The translations under genes and the position numbers were made by a program. Positions 31,889-40,949 of a stretch of 64,000 bases of DNA are shown piece by piece; within the stretch, counting starts at the first letter, position 1, and each line of letters opens with the position of its first letter. The notes under the pieces are model-generated. The model saw nothing but the letters and a program-made list of their open reading frames with translations. It made no database searches and had not been told where the DNA came from. Location: the NCBI GenBank assembly GCA_963739355.1, contig CAVUAD010000005.1, forward strand, positions 186,001-250,000, read 5' to 3'. This DNA is from JAWVFM01 sp963739355. Lineage in GTDB: Bacteria > Actinomycetota > Thermoleophilia > Solirubrobacterales > 70-9.

Positions 31889-32103
31889 GCACGAGAGAGA
31901 GAGGTTTCTCGCATCGGCAGTGTCAGCGACGGCCGACAGGCGTGGGTGAAGATCCCGATAAGCCCGCGGAAATCCCGGAACGTCCACGAATAGGAGGGGG
32001 AGTCGTTGCCCGCCTGTGAAAACCCTGTGAACCGGACGAATTCCACCACGCGCCGCCGCTACCATTCCGCACAGCGGCAACGGCAGCAAGCGCCGCTCTC
32101 CAC

Positions 32104-32919
32104 ATGACAGTCTCGCCTGGGAAACCACGGCTCGCCGTGATCGACACGGATTCGGGCTTCTTGCGTGTGCTCACACGGCGGCTCGATGCCGCGGGCTGGG
32201 AGTACCGCGTCTTCTCGTCGCAGATCCCCGCCGACGAGCTCGTTTCCCTGAAGCTGAACGCTCTGCTGGTCGACATCTCGGGACTCGGGCCGCTCGGCTG
32301 GGAGTTCCTGGACCGCGTGGGAAGCATGCTGCCGCAGCTCGGTCTCGTGGTCTGCACCCAGGGAGCGACGATGGCCCAGCGCATCCGCGGGCTTCGCCTT
32401 GGCGCGGATGACTGGATCGCGAAGCCCGCCCACCCCGAAGAGGTGATCGCCCGGCTCGAGGCAGTGACGCGCCGCCGTCGCCGCAGCGAGGCCCCGGCCG
32501 AAACGGGCCCGGTGGTCGCCGGCGAGATCGAGATCCGCGGCGATCAGTTCGAGGCGTTCGTCGCGGGCCGCGCGGTCGGGCTGACCCGCCGGGAGTTCGA
32601 GCTGCTCTCGATCCTGGCGGAGGCGCGGGGAAGGGTCCTGGAACGGGAGGACGTCTATCAGCGCGTCTGGGGCTACTCGATGGCCCATGGCGATCGATCG
32701 GTCGACGTGTTCGTGAGGAAGCTCCGCGCGAAGCTCCAAGCCCACTCGCCCGACTGGTCCTACATCCACACCCACTTCGGGATCGGTTACCGCTTCGAGG
32801 CCGAACCGCTGATCGGCGTTGCGGAGAGTCTCGAGTCATTGCAGGCGTTGCCGGCCGCGCCCGAGCCCGACATTCCCGTCGAGCCCACTGCCGACGCCCC
32901 GCTCGACGTTTCCGCCTAG
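32104..32919 (+). CDS. OmpR/PhoB-type response regulator
   Basis: 271 residues: receiver domain (about 8-120) and winged-helix DNA-binding domain (about 140-235, ending THFGIGYRFEAEP). The phospho-acceptor Asp is in NALLVDISGLG, the conserved Thr in VVCTQGAT and Lys in DWIAKPAHPEE. The N-terminal acidic pair is D-T (VIDTDS) rather than D-D, which may weaken Mg binding. A Pro-rich tail follows the effector domain. No histidine kinase gene is adjacent. Position just upstream of pstS and the Pho boxes makes a PhoP/RegX3-like phosphate regulator likely, but that is inference. Confidence 0.85.
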   Translation: MTVSPGKPRLAVIDTDSGFLRVLTRRLDAAGWEYRVFSSQIPADELVSLKLNALLVDISGLGPLGWEFLDRVGSMLPQLGLVVCTQGATMAQRIRGLRLGADDWIAKPAHPEEVIARLEAVTRRRRRSEAPAETGPVVAGEIEIRGDQFEAFVAGRAVGLTRREFELLSILAEARGRVLEREDVYQRVWGYSMAHGDRSVDVFVRKLRAKLQAHSPDWSYIHTHFGIGYRFEAEPLIGVAESLESLQALPAAPEPDIPVEPTADAPLDVSA

Positions 32920-33323
32920 CCGACGCCGACCGGACCTGTCCGGGCGCCTTCGCCGACCTCTCTCGGCTCTGGATGGAACCGGTAGCCGACTCGTGCATGG
33001 GTATGGATGTAGGTGGTCTCCGGGAGCACGGCGGCCAGGGCTGCGCGGAGGCGGGCCACGCATGCATCGACCGCCCGGGGGGTGACGTCGCTGCGGTCCT
33101 CCCAAACCGTCCCAAGCAGCTCCGCTCGGGTCACTACGCGGCCCGACGTCGAAGTCAGCGCGGCGAGCAAACCGAGCTCGCGCAGCTTCAGGGTCAGGAC
33201 GACGCCGTCCACTGCGGCGATGTAGTCAGCCGGCCGGACCTGGAGCCGGCCGTCGTCGTAGTCCGGGAACGGATCGTTCACCCCGAGGCCGTGCTGCGCC
33301 TTCACGCTTTCGGAAGGTGGCAC
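32916..33323 (-). CDS. Stand-alone PhoB-type winged-helix DNA-binding protein
   Basis: 135 residues from GTG 33323, comprising essentially only a transcriptional-regulator C-terminal domain: LTLKLRELGLLAALTSTSGRVVTRAELLGTVWED...RAVDACVARLRAALAAVLPETTYIHTHARVGYRFHPE. There is no receiver. It converges with the response regulator (stops overlap by 4 bases), and its domain ends with the same YIHTH-x-x-x-GYRF pattern, hinting at duplication of the effector domain. It diverges from pstS. It could compete for or co-bind the Pho boxes. Confidence 0.8.
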   Translation of the reverse strand: MPPSESVKAQHGLGVNDPFPDYDDGRLQVRPADYIAAVDGVVLTLKLRELGLLAALTSTSGRVVTRAELLGTVWEDRSDVTPRAVDACVARLRAALAAVLPETTYIHTHARVGYRFHPEPREVGEGARTGPVGVG

Positions 33324-33419
33324 CGTGGGCCATTGCCGGCGTTACCGTTTCGTAAAGAGCAGGTTGCAACTGCGTGACAATTCGTCAGCTCGCCCCACCG
33401 TCCCTGAGGGCCCACGCCC

Positions 33420-33441
33420 GTTCACAAGCTGTTCACAAGTC
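33420..33441 (+). promoter_or_regulatory. Pho box of the pst operon
   Basis: GTTCACAAGCT and GTTCACAAGTC are two adjacent 11-base direct repeat units, the form recognised by actinobacterial PhoP. A GATAAC hexamer at 33453-33458 lies 16 bases after the second unit core and could be the -10 box, so the repeats cover the -35 position. Confidence 0.85.
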
Positions 33442-33485
33442 CGATACCGATCGATAACAACGGTCCGTGGCGCCGTTGAGATCGT

Positions 33486-33505
33486 CCCCACGGGCCCAAG
33501 TGGGG
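33486..33505 (+). promoter_or_regulatory. Hairpin in the pstS leader
   Basis: CCCCAC and GTGGGG form a 6-bp stem with an 8-base loop, 34 bases before the pstS start; the ribosome binding site AAGGAG (33528-33533) is outside it. Confidence 0.4.
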
Positions 33506-33538
33506 GCCGATCGGACGAATCAACCTTAAGGAGACTCA

Positions 33539-34603
33539 GTGAGCAAGAGACGCTCATTCCTGGTGGCTACCTCCGCGGTGGCCGTTGCCCTTGGCCTCGC
33601 GGCATGCGGGTCCAGCAGCAGTGACACGAGCAGCACGAGCACCGGTGGTTCATCGGCCTCGAGCAGCGGCCCACTCGTCGGCGCCGGGAGCACGTTCGTC
33701 GCTCCGCTGATGTCGAAGTGGACGGCCGATTACGCGTCGAAGACCGACGCCACCGTCACGTACGGGTCGATCGGCTCAGGCGGCGGGATCGACCAGATCA
33801 CCGCGCGCGCAGTGGACTTTGGCGCGTCTGACGCACCGCTCTCGGCCGACCAGGCCAAGGCGTGCGACGGCTGCCTGCAGATCCCATGGTCGTTGGGGGC
33901 GGTGCTGCCGTCGTACAACGTCAAGGGCCTGTCCAACAACATCCACCTGACCGGCGAGGTCGTGGCCGACATGTATCTCGGCAACATCACGAGTTGGGAC
34001 GACCCCGCGATCGCGAAGCTGAATCCCGGCGTGAACCTTCCCTCGACGAAGATCACCCCGGTGTACCGCTCCGATGGCTCGGGAGACACCTACGCGTTCA
34101 CGGACTACCTGTCGCAGGTCAGCCCGGACTTCAAGTCGAAGATCGGGACCTCGACCCAGGTCCAGTGGCCGACGGGAGTCGGTGGCAACGGCAGCGACGG
34201 CGTCGCCGCGGCCGAGTCGTCGACCGACGGCGCGATCGGATACCTCAACCTCGCGTACGTCAACTCCAACAGCCTCGACTACGGCCTGCTCCAGAACGCA
34301 GCGGGCAAGTTCCCCAAGGCGAGCGTGGATAGCGTCGACGCGGCGGCGGCCACGGTGAAGTCCGTTCCGCCCTCCGGGGTGTCGATCGTGAATCCGCCGG
34401 CTTCCGCCCCGGATGCCTGGCCCGACTCCACGTTCACGTACGTGATTGCACCCCAGAGCTCGCCCAAGGCGGACGACCTCAAGAAGTTCATCACCTACGC
34501 GATCGGCCCCGGCCAGGAGTTCAGCGAGGGCCTCGGCTATGGCACGCTGCCGAAGCAGGTGGTGTCCGACGACAAGACGGCGATCAACCAGATCGGCGGC
34601 TGA
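33539..34603 (+). CDS. pstS: Phosphate ABC transporter substrate-binding lipoprotein
   Basis: 354 residues from GTG 33539 behind AAGGAG. Lipoprotein signal VAVALGLAACGSSSS, then a Ser/Thr spacer. Phosphate-ligand motifs: VGAGSTFVAPL, SIGSGGGI, DFGASDAPLS, and RSDGSGDTYAFTDYL. It binds inorganic phosphate outside the membrane and delivers it to PstCA. First gene of pstSCAB-phoU, under the Pho box at 33420-33441. Confidence 0.96.
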   Translation: MSKRRSFLVATSAVAVALGLAACGSSSSDTSSTSTGGSSASSSGPLVGAGSTFVAPLMSKWTADYASKTDATVTYGSIGSGGGIDQITARAVDFGASDAPLSADQAKACDGCLQIPWSLGAVLPSYNVKGLSNNIHLTGEVVADMYLGNITSWDDPAIAKLNPGVNLPSTKITPVYRSDGSGDTYAFTDYLSQVSPDFKSKIGTSTQVQWPTGVGGNGSDGVAAAESSTDGAIGYLNLAYVNSNSLDYGLLQNAAGKFPKASVDSVDAAAATVKSVPPSGVSIVNPPASAPDAWPDSTFTYVIAPQSSPKADDLKKFITYAIGPGQEFSEGLGYGTLPKQVVSDDKTAINQIGG

Positions 34604-34696
34604 CGGTTTCTCCGGCGCTCGGGGCCCTCGCCCCGGGCGCCGGAGCATGACCGTTCACCGAGCCACGTAATTCACCCCGAGACGGACCTCACCCGA

Positions 34697-35668
34697 ATGG
34701 CGATTTCCCAGGCACCCACAATCAGCGGCGGCAACGGCCTGTTGTCGGCGAGGAAGCGAATCGACCGGCTCGGCGATCCGCTCCTCAAGGGGCTCTCCGC
34801 GGTTGCCGCGTTCGGGTCCCTGGTGCTGATCGCCCTCCTCGTCTACAAGGTGTTCGACGAGGCCCAGCCGGCGATGTCGCAGTTCGGGCTGGGGTTCGTC
34901 GGGCACACGACGTGGAACCCGGTCTCGAACGTGTTCGGGGCCGGATCCTTCATCTACGGAACCGTCGTCACCTCGGTGATCGCGGCGCTCGTCGCGGCAC
35001 CGCTCTCGATCGCGATCGCGATCTTCCTCACAGAGCTGGCCCCGGTTCGCATGCGCCGGCCCGTGGCGACGCTGGTCGACCTCCTTGCCGCGATTCCGTC
35101 GGTCATCCTCGGCCTCTGGGGGATCATCGTCCTCGGGCCGATCATGAACGACACCATCGAGCCCGCGCTGCAGAGCGTGCTGGGCTGGATTCCGTTGTTC
35201 AGCGGCAGCACGTCGCCGCTCGGGTTGCTGCCGGCGGCGACGATCCTCACGATCATGGCGGTACCGATCGTCACCTCGATCACCCGGGAGGTGTTCGAGA
35301 CGGTGCCGGCGGAGCTGAAGGAAGGGGCCTACGCGCTCGGCGCCACGCGCTGGGAGATGGTGAAGACCGTCGTGCTCCCGGTCTGCCGTCCTGGCATCGT
35401 CGGCGGGGTCATCCTGGGACTCGGCCGCGCTCTGGGCGAGGCCATCGCGGTCAGCCAGGTGATCGGCGCGGCGATCGGCATCCACGCCTCGCTGTTTGCG
35501 CCCGGCGATGCCCTCGCCGCGCGGATCGCATCGGAATATCGCGGAGCGGCAACCCAGCTCCAGACCGCTTCGCTTGCCTACCTCGCCGCGATCCTGCTCG
35601 TGATCGCCCTGATTGTCAACGTCGCCGCGCGGCTCATCGTGCGGCGAATGAGCTTGAAGGAGGCGTAG
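34697..35668 (+). CDS. pstC: Phosphate ABC transporter permease PstC
   Basis: 323 residues with six membrane segments and the permease EAA-type loop (ELKEGAYALGATRWEMVKTVVLPVCRPGIVGGVILGLGRALGEAIAV). Conserved ETVPAELKEG precedes it. Located 93 bases after pstS; the pstS-pstC gap has no obvious terminator. Confidence 0.95.
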   Translation: MAISQAPTISGGNGLLSARKRIDRLGDPLLKGLSAVAAFGSLVLIALLVYKVFDEAQPAMSQFGLGFVGHTTWNPVSNVFGAGSFIYGTVVTSVIAALVAAPLSIAIAIFLTELAPVRMRRPVATLVDLLAAIPSVILGLWGIIVLGPIMNDTIEPALQSVLGWIPLFSGSTSPLGLLPAATILTIMAVPIVTSITREVFETVPAELKEGAYALGATRWEMVKTVVLPVCRPGIVGGVILGLGRALGEAIAVSQVIGAAIGIHASLFAPGDALAARIASEYRGAATQLQTASLAYLAAILLVIALIVNVAARLIVRRMSLKEA

Positions 35669-35671
35669 GGC

Positions 35672-36568
35672 ATGGAAGCCGGCGCAGCGCCTGTTCCGAA
35701 CCCGCTTCTCGGCGGTCCGAGCCTCAAGCGCCGGCGCCGCGTCAACCAGCTCGTGCAGATCGCGTCGATTGTCGCCGCGTTGATCGCGGTCGCCGTGCTC
35801 CTGGTCGTCGTCGGGTCGGTTGCCGTGCACGGCGCCTCCGCCCTCAACCTCGACTTCCTCACGAAGTCGGGTGCCGGCCAGACGTTCGGCGCGGTGGGCT
35901 CCGGGATCGCCAACTCGATCGTCGGCACCCTGCTCCTCATCGGCATGGCCGCCGCGATGGCGATCCCCATCGGGCTCCTCATCGCGATCTACACGAGCGA
36001 GTTCGCGGGCCCGCGAACGGGGAACGCCGTGCGGTTCGCACTCGACATCCTCAACGGCATCCCGACGATCGTGGTTGGGATCTTCATCTTCGGCCTGCTG
36101 GTCGTGTCGCACGGCCAGAGCGGAATCGCCGGCTCCATCGCGCTGGCGATCGTGATGCTGCCGATCGTTGCGCGAACCGCGCAGGAGGTACTGGCCTTGG
36201 TCCCGAGCTCGCTGAAGGAGGCAGCGGCCGCGCTGGGCGTTTCGCGTTGGCGAACGGTGCTCAGGGTCGTTCTCCCAACGGCGGCCGGGGGGCTGCTGAC
36301 GGGCGCTCTGCTCGCGGTTGCCCGCGTGGCCGGCGAGACCGCACCGCTGCTCTTCGTCTGCTCGATCGAGCCTGCGGTTGTCAGCACGAACGTCTCGCAG
36401 GCCCTGCCGTCCATTCCGGTGACGATCTTCGTCCTCTCCGAGCAGCCCTCACCGGAGGCTCACGATCAAGCTTGGGCCGCGGCCCTCGTCCTCATCCTCT
36501 TCGTCCTCATCCTCAACATCGTCGCCCGCTACTTCCACTCCCGCTCCCGCCGGCGCTTGAGTGGATGA
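35672..36568 (+). CDS. pstA: Phosphate ABC transporter permease PstA
   Basis: 298 residues with six membrane segments. The cytoplasmic coupling loop is LVPSSLKEAAAALGVSRWRTVLRVVLPTAAGGLLTGALLAVARVAGETAPLLF. Starts 3 bases after pstC. It pairs with PstC to form the phosphate channel. Confidence 0.95.
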   Translation: MEAGAAPVPNPLLGGPSLKRRRRVNQLVQIASIVAALIAVAVLLVVVGSVAVHGASALNLDFLTKSGAGQTFGAVGSGIANSIVGTLLLIGMAAAMAIPIGLLIAIYTSEFAGPRTGNAVRFALDILNGIPTIVVGIFIFGLLVVSHGQSGIAGSIALAIVMLPIVARTAQEVLALVPSSLKEAAAALGVSRWRTVLRVVLPTAAGGLLTGALLAVARVAGETAPLLFVCSIEPAVVSTNVSQALPSIPVTIFVLSEQPSPEAHDQAWAAALVLILFVLILNIVARYFHSRSRRRLSG

Positions 36569-36614
36569 GAGCGGCTCAAAACGCCCCCAATGACCGCCGT
36601 CAAGGAGCCCTACC

Positions 36615-37532
36615 ATGAGTCCCCCAGAGAGCGCAACTGACCCGCGAATGACAGAGCGAAGCGAGAAGCCCCCAGCCGACCCGCAGGCTCCAACCGAAGG
36701 CGGCGCGCGCTTCCAGACGCCGTCCCCGCAGGCCGGCAGACACCACATGCCGGAGTCTTCCGTCACCCCCGCGGCGATGACGCGACGGATCGTCCTCGAG
36801 CAGCTCGACGCCTACTACGGGTCCAATCACGCCGTCCACGAGATCAATTTGAGCTTCGAACCGGCGAATGTGACGGCGATCATCGGTCCCTCCGGGTGCG
36901 GGAAGTCCACGATGGTTCGCTGCATAAACCGGATGCACGAGGAGATCCCCGGGGCGAGGGCGGAGGGGCGCGTCCTGCTTGATGGCTTCGACCTGTACAG
37001 CCCCGAGATCGACGTGGTCGCCGTACGCCGGGCTGTTGGGATGGTCTTCCAGAAGCCCAACCCGTTTCCGACCATGTCCATCTACGACAACGTCGCCGCC
37101 GGCCTGAAGCTGGCCGGGAGCGGGCGCAGGGAGCTCGACGAGAAGGTCGAGTCCGCGCTGAACGGAGCGGGACTCTGGGACGAGGTCAAGGACCGGCTGT
37201 CGAAGCCCGGCGTGGGGCTCTCGGGCGGCCAGCAGCAGCGCCTCTGCATCGCCCGCGCATTGGCCGTGAGCCCTGAGGTTCTCCTGATGGACGAGCCGTG
37301 CTCAGCCCTGGATCCGGTTGCGACGTTGCGGATCGAGGAGCTCATCGGTCAGCTCAAGGATTCCGTGACCATCGTGATCGTCACTCACAACATGCAGCAG
37401 GCGGCGCGGGTCGCGGACACGACGGCCTTCATGCTGAGCGGCGACCTCGTCGAGGTCGGCCCGACGGACAAGATGTTCACCAATCCCGACGACGACCGGA
37501 CCGAGCAGTACGTGACCGGGAAGTTCGGCTGA
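36615..37532 (+). CDS. pstB: Phosphate ABC transporter ATP-binding protein
   Basis: 305 residues. Walker A GPSGCGKST, signature LSGGQQQRL, Walker B LLMDEPCSALDP, H-loop VTHNMQQAARVAD. A 55-residue Pro/Ser-rich N-terminal extension precedes the usual start of the family (MTRRIVLEQLDAYYG, ATG 36777), so the true start could be internal. Its stop overlaps the phoU start (TGATG). Confidence 0.95.
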   Translation: MSPPESATDPRMTERSEKPPADPQAPTEGGARFQTPSPQAGRHHMPESSVTPAAMTRRIVLEQLDAYYGSNHAVHEINLSFEPANVTAIIGPSGCGKSTMVRCINRMHEEIPGARAEGRVLLDGFDLYSPEIDVVAVRRAVGMVFQKPNPFPTMSIYDNVAAGLKLAGSGRRELDEKVESALNGAGLWDEVKDRLSKPGVGLSGGQQQRLCIARALAVSPEVLLMDEPCSALDPVATLRIEELIGQLKDSVTIVIVTHNMQQAARVADTTAFMLSGDLVEVGPTDKMFTNPDDDRTEQYVTGKFG

Positions 37533-38248
37533 TGGAGGGTTCGCACCTCACCCGGGTCGACTACCGCGAGGAGCTCGCGAGGCTCGAGGAGCGGGCTCTT
37601 GACGGTCTCAAGCTGGTGACCGCCGCCCTCGACCGAGCGGTCGAGGCCGTGGAGAACCAGGACATCGAGCTTGCGGAGCTCGTGATCGCCGACGACGACG
37701 TGATCGACGGCCGCTACCTGGAGATCCACCAGTCGATCCTCACCCTGCTCGCCACGCAGGCGCCGGTCGCCGGTGACCTTCGCCTGATCGCGTCCCTCCT
37801 CCACGTCATGAAGAACATCGAGCGGATGGGGGACCAGTGCGTGAACATCGCCAAGATGATCCCGCTGTCCGGCCATCACCCGCCGTCCGACGAGCGGATG
37901 CTCAAGAACCTGAGCACGATGGGGAAGCAGGTTCGAGCCCTCATCTCGCAGGCGCGAAGGGCCTTCGAGGACCGCAACACCAAGATGGCGGAGGACCTCG
38001 TGAGGCAGGACGACGTCGTCGACGATCTCAACAAGGAGTGCTTCCACCTCGCCCTGGAGATCGGTGACGACGCCGACCAGCGCGAGTGGGCGATGACGAT
38101 GATGCTCGTCTCTCGTGCGCTCGAGCGCATCGGAGACAACGCAGTCGACATCGGCGAGCAGGTGGCGTTCCTCGTAACCGGGCTCTTCCGCGAGTTCGAG
38201 GACGCGTCTCACCCGGGCCAGTCAGTGCCCGAGCCGACCCCGGGCTGA
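37532..38248 (+). CDS. phoU: Phosphate signalling protein PhoU
   Basis: 238 residues made of two three-helix PhoU repeats (E-x3-D metal motifs: IERMGDQCVNIA and LERIGDNAVDIGEQ). PhoU links the Pst transporter to the phosphate sensor and restrains the Pho response when phosphate is ample. Coupled by a one-base overlap to pstB. Confidence 0.95.
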   Translation: MEGSHLTRVDYREELARLEERALDGLKLVTAALDRAVEAVENQDIELAELVIADDDVIDGRYLEIHQSILTLLATQAPVAGDLRLIASLLHVMKNIERMGDQCVNIAKMIPLSGHHPPSDERMLKNLSTMGKQVRALISQARRAFEDRNTKMAEDLVRQDDVVDDLNKECFHLALEIGDDADQREWAMTMMLVSRALERIGDNAVDIGEQVAFLVTGLFREFEDASHPGQSVPEPTPG

Positions 38249-38289
38249 CCGGAGACACCGGCGCCACGGACCGGGATCGCGCGTCGTCG

Positions 38290-38946
38290 ATGGCACTGCT
38301 GAGGCGCATCCGGGCGACCCGCAGGCGAAGCGCCATCGGCTTCTTTCGGCCGGGGTCCGAGGTTCTGGGCCATTTCGGTGCGGCCGGGAGGAACATGGAG
38401 CGAACCGCGGACCTGGCCAGCCGCGTCTTTCAGCGGTGGCCGGAGGCGGGCGACCTCCCGCAGGAGATCACCGCCTGCGAGCACGAGGGGGATCGCATCA
38501 CGCGGGAGATCGTGCAGCTGCTCCACCGAAGCAGGCTTGCGCCCTTCGATCGCAACGAGGTCTATGACCTCGCCCAGACGATCGACGACGTGGTGGACGA
38601 GATCGAGGAGGCGACGGAGGAGCTCACCGGCTACGCGATCGAGGCACCGATGGAGCAGGCCCAGCAACTTGCCGCGATCGCCCGAGACTCGGCGCGAATC
38701 GTGAGCGCCGCGATCTCCCGGCTTGCGGACCTGCCTGACCTGAGCGCAGAGGCTTCCGCGATTCGCGACCTCGAGCATGAGGGAGATCGCGTGTACCGGC
38801 AGGCGGTGACGTCGCTGTTCGACGGTGGGATCGATCCCATGCTGGTCCTGCGCTGGAAGGACGTCTTCGACGCGCTGGAGAGAGCCATCGACAGCGCTCG
38901 CCACGCAATGAACGTGCTCGTGGGGATCACGCTCAAGTACTCGTGA
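38290..38946 (+). CDS. DUF47 / PhoU-like protein
   Basis: 218 residues, helical, with repeated acidic motifs (ACEHEGDRITREIV, DLEHEGDRVYRQAV, TIDDVVDEIEEA). DUF47 proteins usually sit next to a Pit-type low-affinity phosphate transporter and regulate it. No pit gene follows here, so it appears to have joined the pst operon instead. Starts 41 bases after phoU. Confidence 0.88.
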   Translation: MALLRRIRATRRRSAIGFFRPGSEVLGHFGAAGRNMERTADLASRVFQRWPEAGDLPQEITACEHEGDRITREIVQLLHRSRLAPFDRNEVYDLAQTIDDVVDEIEEATEELTGYAIEAPMEQAQQLAAIARDSARIVSAAISRLADLPDLSAEASAIRDLEHEGDRVYRQAVTSLFDGGIDPMLVLRWKDVFDALERAIDSARHAMNVLVGITLKYS

Positions 38947-38960
38947 GCTGCAGCGGCGGC

Positions 38961-39875
38961 TCAGCCGATGAGCTCGGCCGTATCGCGCAGGAGCGCCGCC
39001 GCCCGCGGGCGGTGGGGCGGATGCACCTCGAGCACGACCGGGGCGTCGTGGGCCGCGAGCTCGCCGGCGAGCTCGTGCCACGGCAGCGTGCCGCGGCCCG
39101 GCGGCAGGTGCAGGTCGAGGCGAAGCGGGTCCACACCCAGCGCCAACCTGGTGTCCGCCTCCCGGGACCCGAGGTTGTCGTGGGCGTGGAAGATGGTGAC
39201 GAGGTCGAGCACCGGCTCGGCGAAGGCCATGAGGCTGGTATGACGGCGCTCGGCGACGATGTGGGCATGCCCCAGGTCGAGGCAGATGCCGACGGCGTCG
39301 GAGTTGCAGCGCAGGGCGATGCCTCGCAGGCTGAGGGGGTTCGCCGAGATCGTCTCGGGCCCCGGATAGAGCGGCGCGAGGTTCTCGATGGCGATTCCGA
39401 CGCCGAGGCGCTCGGCGGTCACCGCCAGGCGCCGCAGGGCGTCGGACTCCCTGCGGAGATCGTCCTCGGCACCGGGCTCGTCCGCGAGCGCCAGGGCGTG
39501 GTAGACGACGAGCCCGGCACCGACCGCGCCCGCGTACTCGAGCAGGGCCTCGAACGCGGCCTCGCCCGCCCGCGAGAAGAGCCGCATCGCACCCGGGGCG
39601 TGGATCACGGTCTCGAGGCCCGTGGTGGCGAGCGCTCCGACGAGGGCCGTCGCGTGAGTCTCGCGCGCGCGCTCGTTGAGGAGGACGCCAACCGGCGGCG
39701 AGTCGATCTGCGTCCAGCCGAAGCCCGCCGCCTCGAACGACTTCAGGAGTGGCGCGGAGGGCCACCACTCGTGCGGGACGGTGACCCCGAGACGGCCCGT
39801 CAGGCGCCCCTCGCCGGCGAACGGAACCGGCTCTGCGATCCCGCTGCTTCGCGCCAGCACCGTGGAACGGTCCAT
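38961..39875 (-). CDS. Xylose-isomerase-like TIM-barrel protein
   Basis: 304 residues from ATG 39875. Metal-ligand motifs of the AP endonuclease 2/sugar isomerase barrel: GIAIENLAPLYPG (Glu), ICLDLGHAHI (Asp/His), FHAHDN (His) and VVLEVHPP (Glu). It is probably a sugar isomerase/epimerase or a phosphodiester-acting enzyme; substrate unknown. It faces the pst operon and diverges from ppx. Three 11-base Pho-type units lie 31-63 bases before its start on its own strand, suggesting phosphate-starvation induction. Confidence 0.8.
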   Translation of the reverse strand: MDRSTVLARSSGIAEPVPFAGEGRLTGRLGVTVPHEWWPSAPLLKSFEAAGFGWTQIDSPPVGVLLNERARETHATALVGALATTGLETVIHAPGAMRLFSRAGEAAFEALLEYAGAVGAGLVVYHALALADEPGAEDDLRRESDALRRLAVTAERLGVGIAIENLAPLYPGPETISANPLSLRGIALRCNSDAVGICLDLGHAHIVAERRHTSLMAFAEPVLDLVTIFHAHDNLGSREADTRLALGVDPLRLDLHLPPGRGTLPWHELAGELAAHDAPVVLEVHPPHRPRAAALLRDTAELIG

Positions 39876-39905
39876 TGAAGCCGACGGTAGGCCGAGGTCT
39901 CGACG

Positions 39906-39938
39906 GCGGGGTGAACATACGGTCAATCGGCCGTGAAG
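39906..39938 (-). promoter_or_regulatory. Candidate Pho box between the TIM-barrel gene and ppx
   Basis: On the minus strand CTTCACGGCCG, ATTGACCGTAT and GTTCACCCCGC are three consecutive 11-base units with TTCAC/TTGAC/TTCAC in register. The orientation points to the TIM-barrel gene. One unit has a mismatch, so this is weaker than the pstS site. Confidence 0.55.
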
Positions 39939-40014
39939 ATCGCGTTACGCGCGGCTTTTTCGTGCCCGTCCGCATCCGCGCCTTCTGCGATCATCGCTTG
40001 GAGGTCAGCCCCTG

Positions 40015-40920
40015 ATGCTCTGCGCCGCAATCGACATCGGTTCGAACACCACGCGGGTGCTCGTCGCCGAGCCCGACGAGGGACAGCTCCGCAAGGTCAT
40101 GGAGCAGCGCGCCTACACCCGGATCGGCAAGGCGACCACCCACGACGGGGCCATCGACGACGACAAGGTCGCCGAGGTCGCCGAGGTCGTGACCACGCAG
40201 CTGCGGCTGGCGGAGGAGGTCGGCGCGGAGGCGGTGCGCATCGTCGCGACCGCCGCGATCCGCGAGTCGGCCAACCGCGACGACGCGGTCGCCGCCATCT
40301 CCGCGGCCTGCGGGCGCCCCGTGGACGTGCTCTCCGACCGCGACGAGGGGCGTCTCGCGTTCATCGGGGCCACCAAGACGCTCGGCCACCCGGTCGAGGG
40401 CACCATCGGCGTCGTCGACGTCGGCGGCGGCTCCAGCGAGATCGTCCTCGGCAACGTCAACGACGGGGCAACCGTCGTGCTCTCGTTCAAGATCGGCTCG
40501 GGGTCGCTGTCGGACGACTTCCTGAAGAACGACCCGCCGGCTCCGTCGGAGATCCGGGCCCTGCGCGACTACATCGGGGACTTCTTCGAGGACGTCGAGG
40601 TGGACAAGCCGGACCAGGCCGTCGCGGTCGGCGGCAGCGCGACCTCGCTTCGCACCCTGGTCGGCGCCGTCCTCGAGTACGAGACCCTGGAGCGCGCGGT
40701 GCGGGTGCTTGCGGGCGACCCCGTCGCCGACGTCGCGAAGAAGTTCGAGCTCGACCCGCGCCGGGTCAAGCTGCTGCCGAGCGGCGTGCTGCTCCTCGAG
40801 AAGCTCTCCGAGCTCCTTGGCCAGCCGCTGCAGATCGGCAAGGGGGGTCTGCGCGAGGGCATCATCCTCGACCTCCTGAACGGCGCGGCGAACGGCACGC
40901 CCGCGGCCCTGGCCGCCTGA
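40015..40920 (+). CDS. ppx: Exopolyphosphatase / pppGpp phosphatase family
   Basis: 301 residues of the ASKHA fold: AAIDIGSNTTRVLVAE (phosphate-1 loop), ATAAIRESANRDD, GVVDVGGGSSEIVLG (phosphate-2), and GGSATSLRTL. It is the short two-domain actinobacterial type without the C-terminal HD region of E. coli Ppx. It hydrolyses polyphosphate or the 5' phosphate of pppGpp. ppk is encoded downstream at 44836. Confidence 0.93.
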   Translation: MLCAAIDIGSNTTRVLVAEPDEGQLRKVMEQRAYTRIGKATTHDGAIDDDKVAEVAEVVTTQLRLAEEVGAEAVRIVATAAIRESANRDDAVAAISAACGRPVDVLSDRDEGRLAFIGATKTLGHPVEGTIGVVDVGGGSSEIVLGNVNDGATVVLSFKIGSGSLSDDFLKNDPPAPSEIRALRDYIGDFFEDVEVDKPDQAVAVGGSATSLRTLVGAVLEYETLERAVRVLAGDPVADVAKKFELDPRRVKLLPSGVLLLEKLSELLGQPLQIGKGGLREGIILDLLNGAANGTPAALAA

Positions 40921-40949
40921 GCGCTCCTCAGAGTCGTACCCTGGGGGCG

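Noticed and set aside
39933..40949. Upstream extension of the M1 peptidase frame
   Set aside because: It lies antisense-like over ppx in another frame and is low-complexity; ATG 40950 with a signal peptide is the proper start.
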